From Hyphomicrobiales bacterium (lineage in GTDB: Bacteria > Pseudomonadota > Alphaproteobacteria > Rhizobiales > Xanthobacteraceae), in the NCBI GenBank assembly GCA_017304505.1, contig JAFKKQ010000320.1, positions 1 to 10,762 on the forward strand: 10,762 nucleotides of DNA. The letters run 5' to 3'. Positions 1 through 6,266 of the stretch are shown here, in pieces. The position numbers were made by a program, and so were the translations under genes. Position 1 is the stretch's first letter. Each line of letters opens with the position of its first letter. The notes under the pieces are model-generated. The model saw only the letters and a program-made list of their open reading frames with translations, made no database searches and was not told the origin of the DNA.

Positions 1-1110
1 CGCAACTATCAGGACTTCCTGATCGTCGACGTCGATTCGCATCATTACGAGAACCAGCACTACGCCGAGGTGTTCGAGTACATCGAAAACCCGGTGATCC
101 GGAACGAAGCGCTGGAAGGCGCGGGCCGCAGAGTGGGCTGGCTCAACAGCCAGGTCGGCTATCAGAACACCGGCGGCCGCATCCACCGCCAGAAGTTCCG
201 CGGCAAGGAAAAGGCCAGGCCCGGCAAGCACGCCGACATCATGCTCACGCTCGACTGGATGGATGCGATGGGCGTGGACTATTGCTGCATGTTCCCGACG
301 CCGATGCTGTTCTTAGGATTGCATCCGCAGGTCGAGGTCGAGGCGGCGATGTGCGACGCCTACAACGCCTGGCTCTGCGAGCGCATCCTGGCCAACGAGC
401 CGCGCATCGTGTCGATGCTTTATCTTCCGTTCAACGACCCCGAGGCGGCCTACAAGACGGTCAAGAAGTTCGGCGACAAGAAGGGCGTGGTCGGCTTCAT
501 GGTGACCTCGCCGCGCTACCGGCCGGTGCATGATAACGCCTACATGAAGACCTACGCGCTGCTCGAGGAGATGGGCAAGCCGATCTCGTTCCACGCCGCC
601 TATAGCTGGGACGACCGCTCGCTGCAGATGACCAACCGCTTCATCTCGGTGCACGCGCTCGGCTTCATGTGGTTCAACATGATCCACATGACCAACTGGG
701 TCATCAACGGCCTGCCGGTGCGCTTCCCCAAGCTCAAGGTGATGTGGATCGAGAGCGGGCTGACCTGGGCCTCGGGCCTGATGCAGCGGCTCGACCATTC
801 CTTCATGATGCGCACATCCGATGCGCCGCTGCTGCGCGAAAAGCCCAGCCACTACATGCGGCAGATGTTCTATTCGACCCAGCCGATGGAAATCCCCGAA
901 GACAAGTCGGTGATGGAAGCGACCTTCAAGATGATCAACGCGGAGACGCAGTTGGTTTGGTCGTCGGACTATCCGCACTGGGACTTCGACCTGCCCTCGA
1001 CGATCTATGACCTGCCGTTCCTCAACGAAACCAGCAAGCGCAACATTCTCGGCGCCAACGCCGCGCGGCTGTTCGGCCTCGACCTCAAGCCGGTGAAGCG
1101 GATTCTATAA
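1..1110 (+). CDS. Amidohydrolase family 2 (ACMSD-like metal-dependent hydrolase/decarboxylase), 5' end missing
   Basis: The reading frame is already open at base 1, so the true start lies left of the window; 369 residues are visible before TAA. The GTG at base 70 is an internal codon, because the metal-binding motif DVDSHHYE lies upstream of it. Other family-2 landmarks are SFHAAY (a likely His metal ligand), WIESGLTW, and the C-terminal SSDYPHWDFD, whose first Asp is the usual last metal ligand of the TIM barrel. In this family (ACMSD, gamma-resorcylate decarboxylase, related hydrolases) a Zn or Mn centre acts on aromatic acids or their ring-cleavage products, normally in the cytoplasm. The substrate cannot be told from sequence. 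It converges on a TctC-type binding protein gene, a pairing that suggests carboxylate catabolism, but the two genes are not co-transcribed. Confidence 0.87.
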   Translation, partial: RNYQDFLIVDVDSHHYENQHYAEVFEYIENPVIRNEALEGAGRRVGWLNSQVGYQNTGGRIHRQKFRGKEKARPGKHADIMLTLDWMDAMGVDYCCMFPTPMLFLGLHPQVEVEAAMCDAYNAWLCERILANEPRIVSMLYLPFNDPEAAYKTVKKFGDKKGVVGFMVTSPRYRPVHDNAYMKTYALLEEMGKPISFHAAYSWDDRSLQMTNRFISVHALGFMWFNMIHMTNWVINGLPVRFPKLKVMWIESGLTWASGLMQRLDHSFMMRTSDAPLLREKPSHYMRQMFYSTQPMEIPEDKSVMEATFKMINAETQLVWSSDYPHWDFDLPSTIYDLPFLNETSKRNILGANAARLFGLDLKPVKRIL

Positions 1111-1142
1111 AGAAACGCGGGATACTCGACACAAATACCGCT

Positions 1143-1250
1143 GTCATCATCCGTGAAGGCGGACGATCCAGTCATCACCCACATCGAACAGGCGGCTTCT
1201 TAGCGGCGACGTGGCCGATTACGGGATGCCCCACCTTCGCGGGGCATGAC
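1143..1250. repeat. Pair of inverted REP-like palindromic repeats (BIME-like)
   Basis: Two 27-bp units lie head-to-head between convergent genes. The left unit is 1143-1169 (+) and the right unit is 1224-1250 read on the minus strand. Both begin GTCAT, carry CCGYGAAGGYGG in the middle and end ATCC, with compensating changes in the arms. Each folds into a hairpin; the right one pairs ATGCCCC with GGGGCAT over an 8-base loop. I recall similar units as common intergenic repeats in Bradyrhizobium-like genomes. The pair may also help end transcription from both sides, but there is no T-run. The rest of the gap (1111-1285) shows no gene. Confidence 0.7.
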
Positions 1251-1285
1251 GCCTTCCATTGTGGCAATGTCCACGGGCACTTCAT

Positions 1286-2272
1286 CTACTGGCTATGCGC
1301 GATGCCGGCCTTCTCAACCACCTTGCCCCAGCGGACGATCTCGGAATTGACGAACTTGCGCAATTCGTCCGGCGGCGGCGAGATTTGCGGAATCGCGCCC
1401 TCGTTGCTGAGCAGCTCCTGCACGTCGGGCTCGGCCATCACCGCGCGGATCTCCTTGGACAGCTTGTCGACAATCTCCTTGGGCACGCCGGCCGTGGTGC
1501 TGATCGTGTGCCACGACGAGGTGTTGTAGTTCGGCATCCCCACCTCGGCGAGCGGCGGCACGTTCGGCAGCGCCTTGACCCGCTCCGCCGTGGTCACGCC
1601 AAGCGCACGCACCTTGCCGCCGTCGATCAGCCCTTTGGCCGGCGGCACGTCGCTGAACATGAATTGCACGTGGCCGGCGACCACATCCTGCAACGCCGGC
1701 GCGGTGCCTTTGTACGGCACATGAACCACGTTGAGGCCGAACATGGTCTTGAACATTTCGGCGTTGAGGTGATGGATCGTCCCCGGCCCGACCGATGCAA
1801 ACGACAGCTTGCCGGGCTTCGACTTGGCGAGCTTCACCAGATCGTCAACCGAGTGCACCGGCAGGTCCGGATTGACCACCAGCACGTAAGGCACGCGCGC
1901 GATCAGCGCGATGGGGATAAGATCCTTGTGCGGATCGTAAGGCAGATTCTTACGCACCGAATAGTTGATGGCGAGGATGGTGCTCGACGCCATCATCACG
2001 GTGTAACCGTCAGGCGCGGCGCGCACCACAAGCATGGCGCCGATCACGCCGCCTCCTCCGGGCTTGTTCTCGATGACGAACGGCTTGCCCATGCGCTCTT
2101 CGAGCTTCTGCCCGATCAGGCGCGCGAACAGGCTGGTGGAGCCGCCGGCCGCGAAGGGCACGATGAAGTTGACCGGACGATTGGGGTAGTCCTGCACCTG
2201 CGCGAATGCGCGAGCGGGCACAAACGCGGTCAACATGCAGCCGATCAAGGCTGCCGTTCGGATAGCCTTCAT
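1286..2272 (-). CDS. Tripartite tricarboxylate transporter substrate-binding protein (TctC/Bug family)
   Basis: 328 residues, the usual length for periplasmic Bug/TctC receptors. The ATG at 2272 is preceded by GGGAG eight bases upstream and opens a Sec signal peptide with likely cleavage after AFA (residue 24). An in-frame ATG 79 codons further upstream would bury that signal peptide and was rejected. Family marks in order: YPNRPVNFIVPFAAGG (residues 29-44), VIENKPGGGGVIG, the lobe-two motif HVPYKGTAPALQDVVAGHVQFMF, and a C-terminal region ending KAGIAHSQ. Such proteins bind carboxylates and related small molecules outside the membrane, either for TctAB permeases or for signalling. No tctA or tctB gene is visible, so this is an orphan receptor. 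In the ligand loop it reads GGSTSLFAR, where many relatives have an Asp (compare GGPNDIIAR in the second copy at 3171-4178), so the ligand may differ. The true ligand is unknown. Confidence 0.93.
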   Translation of the reverse strand: MKAIRTAALIGCMLTAFVPARAFAQVQDYPNRPVNFIVPFAAGGSTSLFARLIGQKLEERMGKPFVIENKPGGGGVIGAMLVVRAAPDGYTVMMASSTILAINYSVRKNLPYDPHKDLIPIALIARVPYVLVVNPDLPVHSVDDLVKLAKSKPGKLSFASVGPGTIHHLNAEMFKTMFGLNVVHVPYKGTAPALQDVVAGHVQFMFSDVPPAKGLIDGGKVRALGVTTAERVKALPNVPPLAEVGMPNYNTSSWHTISTTAGVPKEIVDKLSKEIRAVMAEPDVQELLSNEGAIPQISPPPDELRKFVNSEIVRWGKVVEKAGIAHSQ

Positions 2273-2350
2273 TGCGCAACTCCCGGTTTGGCGAAGCGGT
2301 ACAACCACCACGCTACCACGATCGGGAACCGGGGAAATCGGGGTTCCACC

Positions 2351-2375
2351 GGAACGTTGCGATGCAACGGGCGTT
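2351..2375 (+). promoter_or_regulatory. Sigma-EcfG general stress promoter (GGAAC-N16-CGTT)
   Basis: Exact match to the alphaproteobacterial general-stress consensus: GGAAC at 2351-2355, 16 bases, CGTT at 2372-2375. It lies 43 bases before the start codon of the gene at 2419 and points the right way. The -35 is the right half of the palindrome GTTCC-ACC-GGAAC (2343-2355), and the spacer contains GTTGC-GAT-GCAAC (2356-2368). The two dyads could be an operator for a second regulator. Confidence 0.8.
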
Positions 2376-2418
2376 ATTGCGCCGCCACCGAGAGGCCGTT
2401 GAAATAAGGCGGGGTTTG

Positions 2419-2718
2419 ATGATGCGCATGTACAGTCCGGAAGAATTGGACGTAATGGCGGAGGCTTACATCCGGGCGCTGGAGCAGGTGCCTCGCGAAC
2501 TGTCTTCAATCGAAATCACGCAGCGGCTGGTCCGGGAAATCGGCAACGCCATCGCCGACGGCGTGCGCGACGAGGACGAACTCGCAAACGTCGCGCTGCA
2601 GCGGGCCCACATCGGTGCTTCAAAACCACGCCGCGCGCCCGCCGCAAACCGCGTGCCGGCCGACCTCGATAAAAAACCGAACAGGGCGATGTCGGGATGG
2701 ATAAACGCCTCGGCCTGA
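2419..2718 (+). CDS. Small hypothetical protein, probable general-stress operon
   Basis: 99 residues, family not recognised. Of three close ATGs (2419, 2422, 2428), 2419 was chosen because AAGG (2406-2409) sits nine bases upstream; the exact start is uncertain by three codons. The frame stays open upstream to 2272, but that part overlaps the promoter. The first 70 residues look helical and acidic (SPEELDVMAEAYIRALEQV, then an EITQRLVREIGNAI stretch and DEDELANVALQ). The tail is basic and rich in Ala, Pro and Arg. There are no Cys residues, signal peptide or membrane segment, so it is probably a small cytoplasmic helical protein. Its promoter matches sigma-EcfG exactly, which predicts induction in stationary phase or stress. 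It overlaps the next gene by 22 bases, implying an operon. Confidence 0.72.
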   Translation: MMRMYSPEELDVMAEAYIRALEQVPRELSSIEITQRLVREIGNAIADGVRDEDELANVALQRAHIGASKPRRAPAANRVPADLDKKPNRAMSGWINASA

Positions 2719-3035
2719 TCGCGGGCCTGTTCATGGCCGGATTGGCCGGTGCGTCCCCTGGCTGGGCTCAAACGGATCAGCCCGAACTGGAAGCCTGTCG
2801 GTCGACCGGTCTGCTCGCGCTGCAGGAGCAAAACCCGTCGATCAAGGATATCTGGCTCGACCTCGACGGAATGTCGGTCGCCAAAGCCAACACCAAAATC
2901 GAGAATACGCCGATCAGGACAATCGTGATCGGCGATGCTTACCTGACGAAGGGGCAAAAGGACACCCGCCGAACGTTCCTCTGCCTGATCGGCGAAAAGG
3001 GGAAGGTCCTGCTGACGTTCTTTACCGAAAAATAG
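2697..3035 (+). CDS. Small exported hypothetical protein
   Basis: 112 residues with a clear Sec signal peptide: MDKR, then a hydrophobic stretch LGLIAGLFMAGLAGA, with likely cleavage after GWA (residue 24). The mature protein is about 88 residues and has two cysteines (34 and 96) that could form a periplasmic disulfide. It ends with an alternating hydrophobic segment, LCLIGEKGKVLLTFFTEK. I recall similar conserved hypothetical proteins in Bradyrhizobium relatives, but no function is known to me. The start ATG is inside the preceding gene (22-base overlap), with AGGG ten bases upstream, so translation is probably coupled and expression should follow the sigma-EcfG promoter at 2351. A role in envelope stress is an inference from that promoter and the export signal. 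Confidence 0.75.
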   Translation: MDKRLGLIAGLFMAGLAGASPGWAQTDQPELEACRSTGLLALQEQNPSIKDIWLDLDGMSVAKANTKIENTPIRTIVIGDAYLTKGQKDTRRTFLCLIGEKGKVLLTFFTEK

Positions 3036-3088
3036 CCCGATCTTCTTTCATATGGCCGCGACCTTGAGGCGGCGTGTACCACTTCGAA

Positions 3089-3120
3089 AGCATGACCGAT
3101 TCAGGTGAACCGATCATGCT
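3089..3120. repeat. Intergenic palindrome of Rhizobiales type (AGCATGA...TCATGCT)
   Basis: A nested dyad of 32 bases. The outer stem is AGCATGA/TCATGCT (7 bp), then a symmetric CCGA/CCGA internal loop, then an inner stem TTCA-GG-TGAA. It lies between two convergent genes. Short repeats framed by GCATGA and TCATGC are very common between genes in Rhizobiales. There is no T-run, so terminator function is doubtful. The rest of the gap (3036-3170) shows nothing else. Confidence 0.6.
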
Positions 3121-3170
3121 CTTGAATCCGGCCCAGCCCCACGCGATCGGGTACGCGGTCGGAGCAGCGA

Positions 3171-4178
3171 TCAGCCCCCAATCTTGATGCCCGCGGCCTT
3201 GGCAACTCCGCTCCATTTGTCGATCTCGCTGCGGATAAAGGCCGCGAACGCGTCCGGCGTGTCGCCCACCAAAGTGGCTCCCTGACTGGAGAGCTTCTCC
3301 TGCACCGCGTGGTCTTTCATTGCTTCCACCGCAGCCTTGTTGAGTTTTGCGACGACATCCGGCGGCGTGGCCGCGGGCGCGACCATGCCGTACCAATTTT
3401 CCGCCCGCACCTCGGGAAGACCGACCTCCGCCGTGGTTGGGACATCCGGGAGTGTGGGCACGCGCGTCTTGCTGCCGACCGCGATCGGCCGCAGCTTCCC
3501 CGTCTTCACCTGCGGCAGCAGCACCGGCAGATCGAGAAACACCATCTGCACCTGCTGGCCCAAAAGATCGTTCACGGCCGGCGCCGCGCCGCGATACGGC
3601 ACGTGAACGATGTTGATCTTGGCGCTGATCTTCAGCAGTTCGCCGGCCAGATGCGGCATGCTGCCCGGCCCCGACGATGCGAAGTTGAGCTGCCCGGGCT
3701 TCGCCTTGGCGAGCGCGATCAACTCGCTCATCGACTTGGCCGGGACACTGGTGGCGACAACGAGCAGCTCCGGAACCGTAGCCACCAGCGTCACCGGCTT
3801 CAGATCCTTGAGCGAGTCGTAAGGCAGCTTCTGCTGCATGCTCGTGCTGATGGCGAGCGCGCCGGCGCTGGTGATGGCGATGGTGTATCCATCCGGGCTT
3901 GCCTTGGCGACGGCATCCGTGCCGAGAACGCCGCCGGCGCCGCCACGGTTGTCGATCAGAACCGGCTGCCCCAGAATTTCAGACATCTTCTGCCCGACGA
4001 CGCGCGCAATGATGTCGTTCGGTCCGCCCGGCGGAAACGGAACGATCAACTTGATCGGCTTGTTCGGAAATCCCTGCGCCACAGCCTCCGCCGGGGCCAT
4101 CACGACGAGAGCCGCGAACAGGCATTTGAGGAACGCTTGCATGGACCGCTGCATGTATCGCTGCATGTATCGCTGCAT
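3171..4178 (-). CDS. Tripartite tricarboxylate transporter substrate-binding protein (TctC/Bug family), second copy
   Basis: 335 residues if translation starts at 4178. That ATG has the strong ribosome site AAGGGAGG seven bases upstream. Three further in-frame ATGs follow at 4166, 4154 and 4142 because a 12-bp unit is tandemly repeated, so the N-terminus reads MQRYMQRYMQRSMQAFLK. The signal peptide core follows (CLFAALVVMAPAEAVA, cleavage after residue 34). Family motifs are FPNKPIKLIVPFPPGGPND (37-55), LIDNRGGAGGVLGTDAVAKA and VHVPYRGAAPAVNDLLGQQVQMVF. It should be a periplasmic receptor for a carboxylate-type ligand. No TctAB permease genes are visible. It is divergent from a LysR regulator that very likely controls it through the operator at 4361-4377. 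It is clearly a paralogue of the protein at 1286-2272 but not a recent copy. Confidence 0.93.
   Translation of the reverse strand: MQRYMQRYMQRSMQAFLKCLFAALVVMAPAEAVAQGFPNKPIKLIVPFPPGGPNDIIARVVGQKMSEILGQPVLIDNRGGAGGVLGTDAVAKASPDGYTIAITSAGALAISTSMQQKLPYDSLKDLKPVTLVATVPELLVVATSVPAKSMSELIALAKAKPGQLNFASSGPGSMPHLAGELLKISAKINIVHVPYRGAAPAVNDLLGQQVQMVFLDLPVLLPQVKTGKLRPIAVGSKTRVPTLPDVPTTAEVGLPEVRAENWYGMVAPAATPPDVVAKLNKAAVEAMKDHAVQEKLSSQGATLVGDTPDAFAAFIRSEIDKWSGVAKAAGIKIGG
4142..4178 (-). repeat. 12-bp in-frame tandem repeat carrying the start codon
   Basis: Read on the minus strand: ATGCAGCGATAC twice, then ATGCAGCGGTCC with two differences, then ATGCAAGCG. Each unit adds Met-Gln-Arg-Tyr/Ser and a possible start codon. 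The reading frame is kept because 12 is a multiple of three, and only the first ATG has good ribosome-site spacing. The likely origin is slipped-strand duplication at the original start MQAFLK. Confidence 0.9.
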
Positions 4179-4310
4179 GGGGCCGCCTCCCTTTTTTGTT
4201 TGAATCCCGATCGTCCGGATGCGGGTCCGGCGACCTCAATGGCATACGTCGTGTCTCCGTCCGCGCTCAGGGATGAGCACGCGCCCCGACGCAGAATGGG
4301 CAGAAGGTGC

Positions 4311-4338
4311 ATTTTAGGGACCGGTCCAGGTTTGACAA
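4311..4338 (-). promoter_or_regulatory. Sigma-70 type promoter of the second tctC gene
   Basis: On the minus strand: TTGTCA (4338-4333), a 16-base spacer, then TAAAAT (4316-4311), five of six matches in each box. Transcription should start near 4304, leaving a leader of about 126 bases. A perfect 10-bp palindrome, GGACCGGTCC (4318-4327), fills most of the spacer. The -35 overlaps the -35 of the divergent lysR promoter. Confidence 0.6.
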
Positions 4339-4361
4339 AAACCTTTGCGGAACACAATGCT
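4332..4361 (+). promoter_or_regulatory. Promoter of the lysR gene
   Basis: A perfect TTGACA at 4332-4337 is followed, after 18 bases, by the weak -10 AATGCT (4356-4361); CAATGC at 17 bases is an alternative. Transcription would begin inside or next to the operator palindrome (4361-4377), which suits autorepression. Confidence 0.45.
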
Positions 4362-4377
4362 ATGCCGCAACGGCATA
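4361..4377. promoter_or_regulatory. LysR-type regulator operator (T-N11-A palindrome)
   Basis: Perfect 7-3-7 dyad TATGCCGCAACGGCATA containing the classical LTTR T-N11-A core (4363-4375). Its centre (4369) lies about 65 bases upstream of the predicted start of the divergent tctC transcript, the textbook position of an LTTR recognition site. A weaker TTG-N7-CAA dyad at 4345-4357 (centre about -47) could be the activation site. Confidence 0.75.
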
Positions 4378-4387
4378 GGTTCTCGCA

Positions 4388-5323
4388 ATGGACCTCAAGG
4401 AAATCGGCTATTTCGCGCAGGTCGCCCGCGCCGGGAGTTTCATTCGCGCTGCGGAAGAATTGCGGATCGCACAACCGGCGCTGAGCCGGAAGATCCGCAA
4501 GCTGGAGCGCGATCTCGGCGTCGATCTGCTTGTCAGGCACGGCCGCGGCGTTCGTCTGACGACGGCCGGCGCGCTGTTCCTCAAAAATGCCGATGCCATC
4601 AACGATCTGGTGCGCCAGACCAAGGAGCAAGTCTCTCCTAAGGAAGCGGCGGCCTCGGGTCACGTTGCCTTTGGCGTTCCTCCCGCGGCCGGCCTGCTTC
4701 TCACGCCCCCGGTGATCGAGCGGTTTCGATCCGACTGGCCCAATGTCGCCCTGCACGTCCGCGAAGGCGTCAGCAGTTCGCTGCAAGAGTGGATCCTGGA
4801 TAAGCGCCTCGACGTGGCGGTCCTTTACAATCCGCCCGCGCTGCAAGCCCTGGACATCACCCCCGTCCTGACCGAGCGAATGGTCATCGTCGGCCCTCCC
4901 AGGGCGGAGCGAAACCGAAGCAGGCGTCTTGCGGTGATGAGAGTTGCCGATCTGCCGAGCCTCCCGATGATCATGCCGAGCCAGCCCCACAACAATCGGC
5001 ATCTGCTGGAGCGCGCCGCCGACCTCCAAGGGGTGCGGCTCAAGATCGCCCTCGAGGTCGACAGCGTGGCGTTCACCAAGGCTCTCATCAAGCGCGGGCT
5101 TGGTTACACCATGCTCGCCTATGCGGCGGTCCATGAGGAGGTGAAGCGCGGCGAGTTGACGGCATACGCCATCGAGCAGCCGGCCATCACGTCGAAACTC
5201 GCGATTGCGTTCTCCCGCGAAACGCAGCCATCGCGATTTGCCCTCGAACTGACACGGGTGCTGCGGACGACGATCCTCGACCTGGTTTCGCGGGGGATTT
5301 GGGCAAAGGCTGTCAAAATCTGA
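4388..5323 (+). CDS. LysR-family transcriptional regulator
   Basis: 311 residues, the normal LTTR length. The N-terminal winged helix-turn-helix spans about residues 1-60: LKEIGYFAQVARAGSFIRAAEELRIAQPALSRKIRKLE, with the usual A-AE-L-I-QPALSR core and the following G-RG-R-T-AG wing. The C-terminal two-lobe effector domain covers about residues 92-300. Its wording (LTPPVIERFR, DVAVLYNPP, GLGYTMLAYAAV) resembles the nitrogen-assimilation/Cbl-like branch that is often found beside orphan TctC genes. The ATG at 4388 has only a weak AGG eight bases upstream. The gene is divergent from the tctC gene at 3171-4178 and shares its promoter region, so it probably activates that gene in response to a small-molecule ligand and represses itself. 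The ligand is unknown. Confidence 0.93.
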   Translation: MDLKEIGYFAQVARAGSFIRAAEELRIAQPALSRKIRKLERDLGVDLLVRHGRGVRLTTAGALFLKNADAINDLVRQTKEQVSPKEAAASGHVAFGVPPAAGLLLTPPVIERFRSDWPNVALHVREGVSSSLQEWILDKRLDVAVLYNPPALQALDITPVLTERMVIVGPPRAERNRSRRLAVMRVADLPSLPMIMPSQPHNNRHLLERAADLQGVRLKIALEVDSVAFTKALIKRGLGYTMLAYAAVHEEVKRGELTAYAIEQPAITSKLAIAFSRETQPSRFALELTRVLRTTILDLVSRGIWAKAVKI

Positions 5324-5347
5324 CCGGCGATCTGCGCCATCCCGACG

Positions 5348-5746
5348 TCACGTCTCTCGTTCCACCGTCGCCTTCATCCGGTCGGTCTGAATCGGTGCTT
5401 TCGAACGGTCGCCCCCGCCGATCTTGCCGATGACGTAAACGATGGAGATGCCGACCAGCGCTCCGGCATCCTTGAAAAACACATCTTCAATATGCGCATG
5501 CCGGCTCGAGGGGATGAGCTGGAGCAGCTCAAAAATCCCGATCGCACAGAACAAAAGACAGAACACCAGCGGCAGCCGCCGAGGATAGGCGAGCGCAAAT
5601 GCGGCGCCGACGACACAGAGAGCGGCAAACCGTTCGACGTTTGGCGGCAGATGCGTCTCCGGCCGGAACATGATCGGCGCATCGGTGAAAACGAATATCG
5701 CGAGCAGCAATCCCCAGGCGAGGACACGGAAAACGGTCGATCTCAT
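5348..5746 (-). CDS. VanZ-like family membrane protein
   Basis: 132 residues from the ATG at 5746. About four membrane segments are visible: residues 5-22 (RVLAWGLLLAIFVFTDAP region), 40-54, 57-76 and 92-109. The pattern of VanZ-like proteins is present: an ER followed by a hydrophobic helix, a PRRLPLVFC segment, FELLQLIPSSRHAHIEDV, and then a small-residue helix. Members are small inner-membrane proteins without a settled function; the namesake is linked to teicoplanin resistance, but that should not be inferred here. No ribosome site precedes the ATG. TATACA lies eight bases upstream, so the message may be leaderless or start elsewhere. The frame is open upstream to 6007, but that part does not look like protein. 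The gene ends 24 bases from the convergent lysR stop. The tail is hydrophilic and charged. Confidence 0.75.
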   Translation of the reverse strand: MRSTVFRVLAWGLLLAIFVFTDAPIMFRPETHLPPNVERFAALCVVGAAFALAYPRRLPLVFCLLFCAIGIFELLQLIPSSRHAHIEDVFFKDAGALVGISIVYVIGKIGGGDRSKAPIQTDRMKATVERET

Positions 5747-6050
5747 GCGATCTGTATAGCGGGTAATCGCACACCCGACATCCGATATGACGTTTTGGTG
5801 AAGGGCTTTCGTCCGCCGGCCGAACACAATGACGGGAACGCTGCGCTGGGAGACTTCCAGATGCCTCGGACGGGGTCCTCCGATAAGGAAGGTGGGCTCT
5901 GCCGCTCCGCACGGCAGCAAACCGCACGGGCCGCGTGGAAAGTCATCCCTTCTGCCGCTGACTTTGCGAGGCCGGGCGATGCCAAGATCGGCCTTGCGGA
6001 CGGACATTGCGGATCGGGCTTGTGGAGCTTGGCCGCGATTTGCGGGGCGT
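5747..6050. other. Intergenic stretch without a recognised gene
   Basis: 304 bases between the VanZ-like start and the 3' end of the tRNA. Long open frames cross it on both strands, but none has a ribosome site or protein-like features. One of them translates the tRNA itself, giving the familiar SGIEPPTYGL artefact. A small dyad, CTGCCG-N7-CGGCAG, is at 5899-5917. No integrase and no repeat of the tRNA 3' end was seen, so there is no evidence of an integrated element. Confidence 0.5.
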
Positions 6051-6127
6051 TGGTAGCGGGGAGTGGGATCGAACCACCGACCTACGGATTATGATTCCGC
6101 CGCTCTAACCATCTGAGCTACCCCGCC
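6051..6127 (-). tRNA. tRNA-Met, anticodon CAT (elongator type)
   Basis: 77 bases including an encoded CCA. The acceptor stem is GGCGGGG/CCCCGCT (first pair G-U), the D stem is GCTC/GAGC, the anticodon stem GCGGA/TCCGT holds the loop ATCATAA with CAT at 6093-6091, the variable loop is AGGTC, and the T arm is GGTGG-TTCGATC-CCACT. The paired first position and the lack of three stacked G-C pairs at the base of the anticodon stem argue against an initiator tRNA. A CAT anticodon could also be the lysidine-modified Ile isoacceptor, but the body resembles alphaproteobacterial elongator Met. Confidence 0.95.
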
Positions 6128-6143
6128 ACAACCGAAAGCCGAC

Positions 6144-6171
6144 GATGTGGGCGCCCCGGCGGGGCCACATC
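6144..6171. repeat. Strong GC-rich hairpin just upstream of the tRNA gene
   Basis: 28 bases. The outer arms GATGTGG and CCACATC enclose GCCCC-GGC-GGGGC. It lies 16 bases from the 5' end of the tRNA. In the tRNA direction it falls where the promoter or the 5' leader would be, so it could affect start or processing. There is no T-run on either side. Confidence 0.5.
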
Positions 6172-6266
6172 TAGGGCATCTCGGGCGCCATTCCAAGAGC
6201 GAATACAGCAGCGAACGCGACCGGACCCGAGTTGTACAGCCGGCCGAAAGCCGGGAAAGCCACCCG

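Noticed and set aside
1259..2407. 382-codon open frame on the plus strand
   Set aside because: It lies opposite the first tctC gene, with His/Arg-rich composition typical of antisense reading and no family features.
2273..2509. N-terminal extension of the first TctC protein by 79 codons
   Set aside because: It would place the signal peptide inside the protein and overlaps the neighbouring gene and its promoter; the ATG at 2272 has a good ribosome site.
3309..4484. 391-codon open frame on the plus strand
   Set aside because: It is antisense to the second tctC gene and runs through the divergent promoter region.
4100..5134. 344-codon open frame on the minus strand
   Set aside because: It is antisense to lysR and includes the lysR/tctC promoters.
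5348..5746. Glycopeptide resistance role for the VanZ-like protein
   Set aside because: Only the family resemblance is seen, there are no other van genes, and most VanZ-like proteins are unrelated to resistance.
5492..6094. 200-codon plus-strand frame ending SGIEPPTYGL
   Set aside because: The end is the antisense of the tRNA-Met gene, a classic false protein, and the start is antisense to the VanZ-like gene.
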